A stretch of DNA of 39,799 bases from positions 1 to 39,799 of the forward strand of contig NZ_JAALGE010000027.1 of the NCBI RefSeq assembly GCF_011057645.1, read 5' to 3'. This DNA is from Marisediminicola senii (GTDB lineage: Bacteria > Actinomycetota > Actinomycetes > Actinomycetales > Microbacteriaceae). Shown here in pieces: positions 14,971-22,887 of the stretch (positions within the stretch are counted from its first letter, which is position 1; the number at the start of each line of letters is the position of its first letter). The notes under the pieces were generated by a model that worked only from the letters and a program-made list of their open reading frames with translations, was not told the DNA's origin and made no database searches. The position numbers and the translations under genes are program-made.

Positions 14971-15402
14971 ATGGCAGCGAAAAAGAAGGTCACGGGTCTG
15001 ATCAAGCTTCAGATCCAGGCCGGCGCCGCGAACCCCGCACCGCCCATCGGGCCTGCGCTGGGTCAGCACGGCGTCAACATCATGGAATTCTGCAAGGCAT
15101 ACAACGCGGCGACCGAGTCGCAGCGCGGCAACGTCATCCCCGTCGAGATCACCGTCTACGAGGACCGTTCGTTCACGTTCATCCTCAAGACCCCGCCGGC
15201 AGCCGAGCTCATCAAGAAGGCCGCCGGTGTCGCCAAGGGTTCCGGAACCCCGCACACGGTCAAGGTCGCCAAGCTCACACAGGAGCAGGTGCGCCAGATC
15301 GCCGAGACCAAGATGTCGGACCTCAACGCGAACGACGTCGACGCAGCATCCAAGATCATCGCGGGCACCGCCCGTTCGATGGGAATTACGGTGGAAGCAT
15401 AA
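14971..15402 (+). CDS. rplK: 50S ribosomal protein L11
   Basis: 143 residues. N-terminal domain [20 protein letters not shown] and [20 protein letters not shown] is the L11 signature; the C-terminal RNA-binding domain includes [20 protein letters not shown] and [11 protein letters not shown]. It binds the GTPase-associated region of 23S rRNA and, in actinobacteria, takes part in the RelA stringent response. A good ribosome site (GGAAAACA) precedes the ATG. Its TAA stop overlaps the rplA start by one base (TAATG). Confidence 0.98.
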   Translation: MAAKKKVTGLIKLQIQAGAANPAPPIGPALGQHGVNIMEFCKAYNAATESQRGNVIPVEITVYEDRSFTFILKTPPAAELIKKAAGVAKGSGTPHTVKVAKLTQEQVRQIAETKMSDLNANDVDAASKIIAGTARSMGITVEA

Positions 15403-16091
15403 TGGCTACGAAATCCAAGGCATACCGCGCCGCCGCGGACAAGATCGAAGAGGGGAAGTTCTACACCCCGTCGGAGGCCGTTTCGGTCGCACGTGAGACC
15501 GGGTCCAAGAACTTCGACTCGACCGTCGAGGTCGCCCTCAAGCTCGGCGTCGACCCCCGCAAGGCAGACCAGATGGTGCGCGGCACCGTCAGCCTGCCCC
15601 ACGGAACCGGCAAGACCGTTCGCGTCGTCGTCTTCGCGACCGGCCCCGCTGCCGACGCGGCACTCGCCGCCGGAGCAGACGAGGTCGGCGGAGACGACCT
15701 CATCGAGAAGGTCGCCGGCGGATACGTCGCGTTCGACTCTGCGGTCTCCACCCCCGAGCTCATGGGCAAGGTCGGACGCCTCGGAAAGGTCCTCGGACCC
15801 CGTGGCCTCATGCCCAACCCGAAGACCGGCACCGTCACGCCCGACCCGGCGAAGGCAGTGACCGAGATCAAGGGCGGAAAGATCGAGTTCCGCGTCGACA
15901 AGCACAGCAATGTCCACTTCATCGTGGGCAAGGCCGGGTTCGAGCAGGCGCAGCTCGAGGAGAACATCAAGGCGGCGCTCGACGAGATCTCGCGCGCCAA
16001 GCCGTCGAGCTCCAAGGGTCGCTACATCCAGAAGGGCACGGTGACGACCACGTTCGGACCCGGAATCCCGCTGGACGTCAACATCCTGTAA
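15402..16091 (+). CDS. rplA: 50S ribosomal protein L1
   Basis: 229 residues, standard length. Signature segments: [53 protein letters not shown] and [15 protein letters not shown]-like [15 protein letters not shown]1 forms the mobile stalk beside the E site and is commonly the translational repressor of the rplKA mRNA. Start overlaps the rplK stop. Followed by an intrinsic terminator, so rplKA ends here. rplJL is 7.6 kb further on, unlike the compact arrangement in many bacteria. Confidence 0.98.
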   Translation: MATKSKAYRAAADKIEEGKFYTPSEAVSVARETGSKNFDSTVEVALKLGVDPRKADQMVRGTVSLPHGTGKTVRVVVFATGPAADAALAAGADEVGGDDLIEKVAGGYVAFDSAVSTPELMGKVGRLGKVLGPRGLMPNPKTGTVTPDPAKAVTEIKGGKIEFRVDKHSNVHFIVGKAGFEQAQLEENIKAALDEISRAKPSSSKGRYIQKGTVTTTFGPGIPLDVNIL

Positions 16092-16126
16092 CGCCCTCGG
16101 GTCGCACAGGCACCACGCATGACAGG

Positions 16127-16153
16127 AAGGGGTCCGCTCGCGCGGGCCCCTTT
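16127..16153 (+). terminator. Terminator after rplKA
   Basis: Stem AAGGGGTCCGC / GCGGGCCCCTT (one G-T pair) with a TCGC loop, followed by TCTGCG. It lies 36 bp after the rplA stop. Confidence 0.75.
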
Positions 16154-16250
16154 CTGCGTCCCACGAGGACGACCAGCAGGGCGACTACCAGCACGATGAC
16201 GAGCCACACGACGACGACCAGCCACAGGACACCACCGACCGGGGCGAGCC

Positions 16251-16778
16251 ATGACAACCATCGAGCGGGCGACCGCAGCCGACGCGGGTGAACTCGCCGC
16301 GGTCGCCGCACGTACGTTCGCGCTCGCGTGCCCGCCGTCGACAACCGAGGAGGCGATCCGCGACTTCATCGACCGCCACCTCTCTGCGGAACGCATGGCC
16401 GGGTACCTCGCCGACGAGACCCGCGACCTGTTCATCGCCCGCGACGGCACTGCGGCCGTCGGCTACGTGATGACCGTCGCGGGGGAGCCGGCCGATCCTG
16501 ACGTGAGCTCGGTCGTCACCACCCGTCCCACCGTCGAGCTGAGCAAGTGCTACCTGCTCGAGGCGTCGCACGGCACCGGCACGGCCGCCGCGATGGTCGA
16601 CGCCGCCATCGGTGCCGCGCTGGCTCGCGGCGCCCGAAGCGTCTGGCTCGGCGTCAACCAGCAGAACCAGCGGGCGAACCGGTTCTACGAGAAGTGCGGC
16701 TTCCGGCTCGTCGGCGAACGACGCTTTCTCGTCGGACAGAGCTACGAGTCCGACTTCGTGCGCGAACGCACGCAATAG
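16251..16778 (+). CDS. GNAT family N-acetyltransferase
   Basis: 175 residues with the GNAT fold. MTTIERATAADAGELAAVAA is the typical first strand-helix. The acetyl-CoA region is altered but recognisable: LSKCYLLEASHGTGTAAAMV stands where the Q/RxxGxG/A loop occurs (ASHGTGTA), and SVWLGVNQQNQRANRFYEKC then GFRLVGERRF is the characteristic motif B end. Substrate unknown; the nearest pattern is the RimI/PanZ-like small-molecule or protein acetyltransferases. ATG preceded by GGGGCGA. Separated from rplA by the terminator and unrelated to translation by position alone. Confidence 0.88.
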   Translation: MTTIERATAADAGELAAVAARTFALACPPSTTEEAIRDFIDRHLSAERMAGYLADETRDLFIARDGTAAVGYVMTVAGEPADPDVSSVVTTRPTVELSKCYLLEASHGTGTAAAMVDAAIGAALARGARSVWLGVNQQNQRANRFYEKCGFRLVGERRFLVGQSYESDFVRERTQ

Positions 16779-16830
16779 GCGGGTCGCCGGAATAGCGTCG
16801 CCGCCGGTGCGGTTGTCGCGGGGGATGACT

Positions 16831-17931
16831 ATGACCCCGCAGCACACCGACCCATCCGCCGCGCCCCGCCTCGCCCTCGTCGTGGGAGCGACGGGCATCA
16901 GCGGATCCGCCCTTACCGACCAGCTCATCGGCGACGGCTGGGAAGTGCTCGCGCTCTCCCGCCGGCCCGGCGCCGAGCGCGACGGCGTGCGCTGGATCAC
17001 CGCCGACCTCCGGTCGCCAGACGACCTCGCGCGCGTGCTCGGTGCCGAGCGTCCGACCCACGTCTTCTTCACCGCGTGGGCGCGCCAGGCCACCGAGGAG
17101 CAGAACATCGCCGTCAACAGCGCCATGGTGCGCGACCTCCTCGCCGCCCTGGGCTCCGCACCCCTCGAGCACGTCGCCCTGGTGACCGGCCTGAAGCACT
17201 ACCTCGGCCCATTCGAGGCCTACGGCGAGGGCGACATGCCAGACACCCCGTTCCGCGAAGACGCCCCGCGCCTCGAGACCCCGAACTTCTACTACGCCCA
17301 GGAAGACGAGGTCTACGCCGCCGCCGCGGCGCAGGGCTTCACCTGGTCGATCCACCGCTCCCACACCGTGCTCGGCCACGCCGTCGGCAACCTCATGAAC
17401 ATGGGGCTCACCCTCGCCGTGTACGCCTCGATCTGCCGCGCGCAGGGCCGCCCGTTCACCTTCCCGGGCAGTGAGACGCAGTGGAACAGCCTGACCGACA
17501 TGACGGATGCCACGGTGCTCGCCGACCAGATGGTGTGGGCATCCACCACCGAAGCCGGGGCTGACGAGGCGTTCAACGTCGTCAACGGCGACGTGTTCCG
17601 CTGGCGCACCATGTGGCTCATCCTCGCGGAGTACTTCGGCGTCGAGCCGGTGGGGCCGGACGCGCAGCCGCAGCCCCTCGAGGAGCAGATGGCGGGAATG
17701 GATGACGCGTGGGCCACGCTCGCCGGGGAGCACGGGCTTGCCGAGGCCGACCTGTCGCGCCTCGCCTCGTGGTGGCACACCGACGCCGACCTCGGGCGCA
17801 CCATGGAGGTCGTCACCGACATCTCGAAGAGCCGCCTCGCGGGCTTCTCCACCCACCACCGCACGGCCGACTCGTTCGTCGACCTGTTCGATCGGTTCCG
17901 TGCCGAGCGGCTCATCCCGTCGTTCGACTGA
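16831..17931 (+). CDS. PRISE-like NAD(P)-dependent SDR oxidoreductase
   Basis: 366 residues. Extended SDR with dinucleotide motif VVGATGISG. The segments VTGLKHYLGPFEAYG and NFYYAQEDEV together with FTWSIHRSHTVLGHAVGN match the PRISE family (progesterone 5-beta-reductase/iridoid synthase-like), where the KHY/NFYY residues serve the 1,4-reduction of enones. Bacterial members are often called sugar epimerases without proof. ATG 16831 is chosen because GGGGG stands 6 nt upstream; ATG 16825 and an upstream frame to 16612 are alternatives. The last codons PSFD-stop are duplicated downstream in 17-bp tandem units (17917-17961). Convergent with the alcohol dehydrogenase gene. Confidence 0.88.
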   Translation: MTPQHTDPSAAPRLALVVGATGISGSALTDQLIGDGWEVLALSRRPGAERDGVRWITADLRSPDDLARVLGAERPTHVFFTAWARQATEEQNIAVNSAMVRDLLAALGSAPLEHVALVTGLKHYLGPFEAYGEGDMPDTPFREDAPRLETPNFYYAQEDEVYAAAAAQGFTWSIHRSHTVLGHAVGNLMNMGLTLAVYASICRAQGRPFTFPGSETQWNSLTDMTDATVLADQMVWASTTEAGADEAFNVVNGDVFRWRTMWLILAEYFGVEPVGPDAQPQPLEEQMAGMDDAWATLAGEHGLAEADLSRLASWWHTDADLGRTMEVVTDISKSRLAGFSTHHRTADSFVDLFDRFRAERLIPSFD

Positions 17932-17961
17932 CGCCGTCGTTTGACTGACGCCGTCGTTCGG
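17917..17961 (+). repeat. 17-bp tandem duplication of the SDR gene 3' end
   Basis: CCGTCGTTCGACTGACG (17917-17933), which contains the last four codons and stop of the SDR gene, is followed by a copy differing by one silent C-to-T change (17934-17950) and by a partial third copy (17951-17961). Unit length 17 bp is half of the 34-bp unit in the array next door. Confidence 0.85.
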
Positions 17962-17969
17962 GCGGGCCG

Positions 17970-18173
17970 CTAATCGTCGGTGACCCGCGGCACGATCTTG
18001 CCGCCATTCGTCGCTGACCCGCAGTTCAATCTTGCCGCTACTCGTCGGTGACCTGCAGCACGATCTTGCCGCTATTCGTCGCTGACCCGCAGTTCAATCT
18101 TGCCGCTACTCGTTGGTGACCCGCAGCTCGAACTTGTCGCTACTCGTCGGTGACCCGCAGCACTATCTTGCCG
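17970..18173 (-). repeat. 34-bp tandem array, six copies of the dehydrogenase 3' end
   Basis: Six 34-bp units begin at 17970, 18004, 18038, 18072, 18106 and 18140. The one at 18140-18173 is the real 3' end of the alcohol dehydrogenase gene. On the minus strand each unit reads ten codons, a stop position and one extra base. Ends read GKIVLRVTDE (gene), DKFELRVTNE, GKIELRVSDE, GKIVLQVTDE, GKIELRVSDE and GKIVPRVTDD; the stop is TAG in five and TGG in the unit at 18004. Units 18004 and 18072 share their variants, giving a partial 68-bp higher-order pattern. Length 34 is not a multiple of three, so read-through would shift frame at each unit. Confidence 0.92.
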
Positions 18174-19099
18174 CGCGTGTGGCCCTCATCGAGCAGGGTG
18201 TGGGCTGCCGCGGCATCCACCAGTTCGAAGACCCGGTCGACGTTCACGTGGATGTCGCCGGAGTCGAGCAGGCGGCAGATCACGTTGAGCGCCTGGCCGT
18301 CCGGGGCGACCTTGTAGGTGGTCGCCCTGACGCCCGCCTCGATCGCGTCGTCGAGCACCGTCGGCCAGCTGCCGGTCGGGGCGTTGATGAGCAGCCCGCC
18401 CGGCCGCAGCACAGAGAGCGAGCGCGTGCCGGTGTCGTCGTGCACGTTGCCGACGAGGTCGATCACGACGTCGACCGTGCCCGCCTCGTCTTCGAACCTG
18501 GCCTGGGTATGGTCGATCACCTGGGCGGCACCGAGCTCAGGAAGCCAGCCCACGTTGCGCGTGGAGCCGGTGGCGATCACGTGCGCGCCGAAGTACGCGG
18601 CGAACTGCACGGCGAAGTGCCCGACGCCGCCGGATCCGGCGTGGATCAGCACCCGCTGGCCCTCGTGCGCCTTCGCGATATCGACCACCATCCCCCACGC
18701 GGTCAGGGCGGCGAGCGGAACCGCCGCGGCCTCGAGGTGCGAGAGGCTGCGGGGCTTGCGCGCCACGCTGAGTGTCGACACCGAGACGTACTCCGCGTAG
18801 CTGCCGCAGGAACGCGGGAACGCCGTCATGCCGAACACCTCGGTGCCGGGCTTGAGGGGGTGCGCCTCGTATGGCGACTCGACGACGACGCCGCTGAAGT
18901 CGAACCCCAGCACGGCGGGCCACGACGTGATCGCGGGCGTGAGTCCCCTCCCCGCGCGCGTCTTCGAGTCGATCGGGTTCACCCCGGCCGCCACTACCCT
19001 CACCAGCACCTCGGAGTTCACCTTCGTGGGCTTCGGCACGTCGCAGGGCGCAAGCGCTCCGGTGTCGTCGGCGATACCCATGGCACGCATCGTCATCAT
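18140..19099 (-). CDS. Zinc-binding-type alcohol dehydrogenase/quinone oxidoreductase
   Basis: 319 residues. Medium-chain dehydrogenase of the quinone oxidoreductase-like class: GroES-like N-terminus (VLVRVVAAGVNPIDSKTRAG, then VLGFDFSGVV), then AVPLAALTAWGMVVDIA and the Rossmann motif VLIHAGSGGVGHFAVQFAA that binds NADPH. The usual catalytic-zinc Cys and His residues are absent, as in zeta-crystallin-type enzymes, so it is probably zinc-independent. It would reduce quinones or enones. ATG 19099 has GGAGGG 6 nt upstream. Its 3' end is tandemly duplicated five more times downstream. No terminator hairpin is seen between the two convergent genes. Confidence 0.9.
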   Translation of the reverse strand: MMTMRAMGIADDTGALAPCDVPKPTKVNSEVLVRVVAAGVNPIDSKTRAGRGLTPAITSWPAVLGFDFSGVVVESPYEAHPLKPGTEVFGMTAFPRSCGSYAEYVSVSTLSVARKPRSLSHLEAAAVPLAALTAWGMVVDIAKAHEGQRVLIHAGSGGVGHFAVQFAAYFGAHVIATGSTRNVGWLPELGAAQVIDHTQARFEDEAGTVDVVIDLVGNVHDDTGTRSLSVLRPGGLLINAPTGSWPTVLDDAIEAGVRATTYKVAPDGQALNVICRLLDSGDIHVNVDRVFELVDAAAAHTLLDEGHTRGKIVLRVTDE

Positions 19100-19249
19100 G
19101 TCAGGCCCTCCACTGTCGTACCCCAGTCAAGTGCGTGCGTGAGTCCGAGGTGTTTCGTCGAGGTCAACTGGGTGTCAACTGTGGCACCCCAAAACGGGGT
19201 GTGTACGGTGGGGACGCGTGATTGACTTGCAGCCGATGAAGGGGACCGG

Positions 19250-19879
19250 ATGACACGTTCCATTGCCACCGTGCGCGCCCTGATGGCTGCGCTGATCGTC
19301 GTCGCCGTGACCGCGACGTACCTCGACACCGCCAGTCGCGAGGTGGTGAACCCGCTCAACTTCTTCGGGTTCTTCACCATGCAGGGCAACCTCATCGCGG
19401 CGATCGCGCTGGCGATAGCGGCCATCGCGGGGTTCGCCGGCCGGGCGTCCTGGCCGCTGCTCGACCTGCTGCGTGCCGTCGCGACCACCAACATGATCAT
19501 CGTCGGCCTGGTCTACAACATCCTGCTCACCGGCATCGCGGGCGGGGTCGAACTGCCGTGGGCCAATAGCGTGCTGCACATCTGGGCCCCGCTGTACCTC
19601 GTCGTCGACTGGGTGCTGGTCGGCGATCGACGCGCGGTGCCGTGGCGTCGGTTCTGGGTCGTGCTCGTCTACCCGCTGGTCTGGGTCGCGGTGGTGCTCG
19701 CGCGCGGGGCGACGGACGGGTGGGTTCCGTACCCCTTTCTCGACCCCGCGACCGGGTACGGCTCGGTCGCCGTCTACGTGCTCGTCATCGCCCTGGCGTT
19801 CGGACTGTTCGGCGCGATGGTCTGGGCGCTCAGCCGGGTGCGCGTGCTCGTGCCGGCCCCGGTGGCGATCCGGGGGTGA
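19250..19879 (+). CDS. Pr6Pr family integral membrane protein
   Basis: 209 residues, mostly hydrophobic, with about six membrane helices. Segments FFGFFTMQGNLIAAIALAI, NSVLHIWAPLYLVVDWVLVG and WVVLVYPLVWVAVVLARG are typical of the Pr6Pr/FAR-17a-AIG1-like family, including the conserved His in VLHIWAPLY. The Thr of the TMQGN segment is the other family hallmark; in the eukaryotic AIG1 relatives these Thr/His residues carry hydrolase activity, but nothing is known for the bacterial ones. ATG preceded by AAGGGGA. It is divergent from the dehydrogenase gene and convergent with the YqaJ-like gene. Confidence 0.85.
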   Translation: MTRSIATVRALMAALIVVAVTATYLDTASREVVNPLNFFGFFTMQGNLIAAIALAIAAIAGFAGRASWPLLDLLRAVATTNMIIVGLVYNILLTGIAGGVELPWANSVLHIWAPLYLVVDWVLVGDRRAVPWRRFWVVLVYPLVWVAVVLARGATDGWVPYPFLDPATGYGSVAVYVLVIALAFGLFGAMVWALSRVRVLVPAPVAIRG

Positions 19880-19908
19880 GCCGGCTGGGCTGAGCCGAGT
19901 GGGTGCTG

Positions 19909-20529
19909 CTACGCGCGCATGAGGCCGAGCAGCTCGTCGGCCAGGCCCACGAGCACGTGGATCTCGTTGTCGTCGCGGTCGACCCACCGACATTCCGGCT
20001 CACGATCGACGGGCACGAAGTTCTCGTGCTTCTCCCACACCACGAGGGTGCGCTCCGCCCCCAGCACGTACTGCTGCCACCACACCTGGCGCAGGTAGGA
20101 CCGGGGGATGCTTCGCCACGTCGACATCGTGGTCTTGATCTCGCACAGCTCGAGGGCGTTGCGCTGCCGCATCCCGTCGGGCGTCGCCAGGTGGTCGCGG
20201 TTGCCATCGGCGTGGAACAGCGCGACGCTCGGCTCCATGCCGTAGACGCTGCGCGCCCAGCGGGCGATCTCGGGCTCGCGGGCCCTGCCGTGGTCGGTGT
20301 AGGCGTTGCCGAAGAACGACGAGCCGGCCGACTTCTCGGCGGCGAGCGCCAGCACGGCGCGCGAACTGGATAACCGGGCGACGTCGGTGGCGGTGACGCC
20401 CATCGCGCGGGCCCGCAACCAGGCGAACCGGTTCGTCGAGTGCGCGACGATGCGCGAGAGGTGAGGGGGCGGCGTGGGTTCGGGCAGCGGGTCATCCCAG
20501 AGGGAGAGCATCGGCTGCACGTACGTCAC
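19909..20529 (-). CDS. YqaJ-like viral recombinase/exonuclease domain protein
   Basis: 206 residues. RAMGVTATDVARLSSSRAVL, then NAYTDHGRAREPEIARW (His80, Glu85), LATPDGM (Asp118) and LELCEIKTT (Glu130, Lys132) match the PD-(D/E)xK core of YqaJ/lambda-exonuclease proteins: the motif I Glu, motif II Asp and ExK. A Trp/Gln-rich helix (LRQVWWQQYVLGAERTLVV) is also typical. Phage members are 5'-3' exonucleases that work with a single-strand annealing partner; no such partner, integrase or phage gene is here. GTG start, with AGGGAG about 9 nt upstream. Divergent from the response regulator gene. Probably a domesticated chromosomal copy; role unknown. Confidence 0.85.
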   Translation of the reverse strand: MTYVQPMLSLWDDPLPEPTPPPHLSRIVAHSTNRFAWLRARAMGVTATDVARLSSSRAVLALAAEKSAGSSFFGNAYTDHGRAREPEIARWARSVYGMEPSVALFHADGNRDHLATPDGMRQRNALELCEIKTTMSTWRSIPRSYLRQVWWQQYVLGAERTLVVWEKHENFVPVDREPECRWVDRDDNEIHVLVGLADELLGLMRA

Positions 20530-20650
20530 CGTTCTATTCTCCCTCCCCTCCCCGACATCCGCGGCCCCCGGCGTGGCGCGTCGGGCGGGTCACCGCCACG
20601 GCACAGCCAGCACCGGGCGCGGTCATAGTCTTTCCATAGGAATGTGGAGA

Positions 20651-20656
20651 TAGATA
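20651..20656 (+). promoter_or_regulatory. -10-like box before the OmpR-type regulator
   Basis: TAGATA lies exactly 6 nt before GTG 20663. The intervening GGGAAG could also serve as a short-spaced ribosome site, so leaderless initiation is possible, not certain. Confidence 0.3.
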
Positions 20657-20662
20657 GGGAAG

Positions 20663-21403
20663 GTGACCGATATCAGCCCCGTGCAGCGCCCACCCCTCCG
20701 ACGTGCGGACGGAACGCCGGTTCGCGCCGTCGTCGTCGATGACGAACCGTCGCTCAGCGACCTCGTGACCATGGCGTTGCGCTACGAAGGTTGGGACGTG
20801 CGCTTCGCCTCGGAGGGGCGCGCCGCGGTCAACCTCATCCGCGAGTTCAAGCCCGACGTCGTGGTGCTCGACGTGATGCTGCCCGACATCGACGGCCTGC
20901 AGGTGCTGCAGCGACTGCGCGCCGACGGCCAGAACGTACCGGTGCTGTTCCTCACCGCGAAGGACGCGCTCGACGACCGGATCGCGGGCCTCACCGCGGG
21001 CGGCGACGACTACGTGACCAAGCCGTTCAGTCTCGAAGAACTCGTCGCCCGGTTGCGGGGACTCATCCGCCGCTCGACCATGCTGATCACCGACGCGCCC
21101 GACCCGTTGATCAGGGTCGGTGACCTCGTGCTCGACGAAGAGAGCTATGAGGTGCGGCGCGATGGTCGACTGATCGAGCTCACCGCCACCGAGTTCGAGC
21201 TGCTCCGCTTCCTCATGCGCAACCCGCGCAGGGTCATGAGCAAGGTGCAGATCCTCGACCGGGTCTGGAGCTACGACTTCGGCGGACGGTCCAGCATCGT
21301 GGAGATCTACATCTCCTACCTGCGCAAGAAGATCGACGCGGGCAACGAGCCCATGATCCACACCGTACGCGGCGTCGGGTACATGATCAAAGCCGCGGAA
21401 TGA
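20663..21403 (+). CDS. OmpR-family response regulator
   Basis: 246 residues. Receiver domain with Asp26/Asp27 (VVVDDEP), phosphoacceptor Asp70 (VVVLDVMLPDIDG), Thr98 (LFLTAKD) and Lys120 (YVTKPFS). The C-terminal winged helix includes LTATEFELLRFLMRNPRRVM, SKVQILDRVWSYDFGGRSS and YISYLRKKID. It resembles the TrcR/TcrX/PrrA-like actinobacterial group. GTG start. Its stop overlaps the kinase start as ATGA, so the pair is translationally coupled. Signal and targets unknown; autoregulation is usual for such pairs. Confidence 0.95.
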   Translation: MTDISPVQRPPLRRADGTPVRAVVVDDEPSLSDLVTMALRYEGWDVRFASEGRAAVNLIREFKPDVVVLDVMLPDIDGLQVLQRLRADGQNVPVLFLTAKDALDDRIAGLTAGGDDYVTKPFSLEELVARLRGLIRRSTMLITDAPDPLIRVGDLVLDEESYEVRRDGRLIELTATEFELLRFLMRNPRRVMSKVQILDRVWSYDFGGRSSIVEIYISYLRKKIDAGNEPMIHTVRGVGYMIKAAE

Positions 21404-22887
21404 CGCAGCCCTGGACGCTGCGCCGGCGACTCGTCCTCAGCACGGTCGCGCTCCTGGCCGCCATGAGTATCGTCATCGGATTCGTGAGCGTCCTCGCCCT
21501 ACGTAGCTACCTGGTCGATCGCGTCGATATCCAGCTCCAGTCGGCGACATCCCGGTCGCAGGATTTCGGCGGCAATGCGGTGGCGCCGGGGTCGGTAGGC
21601 GACCAGGTCGGTATCCGCCCGGAGTTCCTCGCCGTCGGGACTATCTCCGCCTCCATTACCGGCGGTGTACTCGATGCAGCCATCTACTTCGATGACGACG
21701 GGTACGTGCGCATCCTCAACGGCAAGCAGGGCGCGACACTCGTCGCAGTCCCGGCCGACGGCACCCCGCGCACCGTCGACCTCGGCGGCCTCGGCACCTA
21801 CCGGGTGGTATCGCAGCCCGTCGACCGGGCGGGCAGCGCAATCGTCGTCGCATTGCCGCTCACCTCCGTGCAGTCGACCGTGTTCCAGCTCGGCCTGGTG
21901 ATTGCGATCGTGACCATTGTCGGCATCGCGCTCGCCACCGTCGGCGCGCGCTGGATCGTGCGGTACGCGCTGAGGCCGCTCGACAGGGTCGCCGCGACCG
22001 CCTCGCACGTCGCGGAACTGCCGCTCGACCGCGGCCAGGTCGCGCTCGCCGTACGGGTGCCCGACGCCGACGCCGACGGCCGCACCGAGGTCGGCCAGGT
22101 GGGAGCGGCCATCAACCGCATGCTCGGGCACGTGGCATCCGCCCTGCACGTTCGACAGGAGAGCGAGCGCAAGGTGCGGCAGTTCGTCGCCGACGCGAGC
22201 CACGAACTGCGCACCCCGCTCGCGTCGATCCGTGGATACGCAGAGCTCACCCGGCGGGGCGGTCACGACCTTCCCCCCGATGTGGTGCACGCCATCGGCA
22301 GGGTCGAATCCGAGGCGGTGCGCATGACATCGCTCGTCGAGGACCTGCTGCTGCTCGCGCGCCTCGACGAGGGCCGCGACCTCGAGATGGGCGACGTCGA
22401 TGTGTCGATGCTGCTCATCGACGCGGTGAGCGACGCCCACGCGGCCGGACCCGACCACGGCTGGTCGCTCGACCTGCCGGAGGAGCCCGTCACCATCCGC
22501 GGTGACAAGCCCCGACTGCAGCAGGTGGTCGTGAACATCCTCGCGAACGCGCGCGTGCACACGCCCCCCGGCACCCCGGTGCAGGTGGCGCTGCGGCTCG
22601 ACGGCGACACGGCGCTCATCACGGTCACCGACCACGGGCCCGGTATTCCCGAACAGCTACAGCCCCAGCTCTTCGAGCGCTTCGCGCGCGGCGACGGCTC
22701 GCGTTCGCGTACCGCCGGCAGCACCGGTCTCGGCCTCGCAATCGTGCGCGCCGTGGTCGACGGCCACGGCGGCTCGGTGCAGGTGCAGAGCGAACCCGGT
22801 ACTACGGTGTTTTCGATAGCACTGCCCGTCGGCGGGCCCCCCACGGGTACCGCGAGACCGGCAGCAACCGAGGGAGTGAATCGATGA
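21400..22887 (+). CDS. HisKA-type sensor histidine kinase
   Basis: 495 residues. Membrane helix 1 (LVLSTVALLAAMSIVIGFVS), an extracytoplasmic domain of ~120 residues (~37-160), membrane helix 2 (FQLGLVIAIVTIVGIALATV), then HAMP (RWIVRYALRPLDRVAATAS). H box FVADASHELRTPLASIRGY with His268, N box NILANARVHTP, and G boxes DHGPGIPE and STGLGLAIVRAVVDGHGG. Overall it resembles TcrY/TrcS/CutS-like kinases of actinobacteria. The start overlaps the regulator stop, and the end overlaps the epimerase start (ATGA), so three genes form one operon. Confidence 0.95.
   Translation: MTQPWTLRRRLVLSTVALLAAMSIVIGFVSVLALRSYLVDRVDIQLQSATSRSQDFGGNAVAPGSVGDQVGIRPEFLAVGTISASITGGVLDAAIYFDDDGYVRILNGKQGATLVAVPADGTPRTVDLGGLGTYRVVSQPVDRAGSAIVVALPLTSVQSTVFQLGLVIAIVTIVGIALATVGARWIVRYALRPLDRVAATASHVAELPLDRGQVALAVRVPDADADGRTEVGQVGAAINRMLGHVASALHVRQESERKVRQFVADASHELRTPLASIRGYAELTRRGGHDLPPDVVHAIGRVESEAVRMTSLVEDLLLLARLDEGRDLEMGDVDVSMLLIDAVSDAHAAGPDHGWSLDLPEEPVTIRGDKPRLQQVVVNILANARVHTPPGTPVQVALRLDGDTALITVTDHGPGIPEQLQPQLFERFARGDGSRSRTAGSTGLGLAIVRAVVDGHGGSVQVQSEPGTTVFSIALPVGGPPTGTARPAATEGVNR

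Noticed and set aside
17970-18173. CRISPR array
   Set aside because: The 34-bp units are directly adjacent with no spacers, show no internal dyad, and match the 3' end of the neighbouring gene. No cas gene is present.
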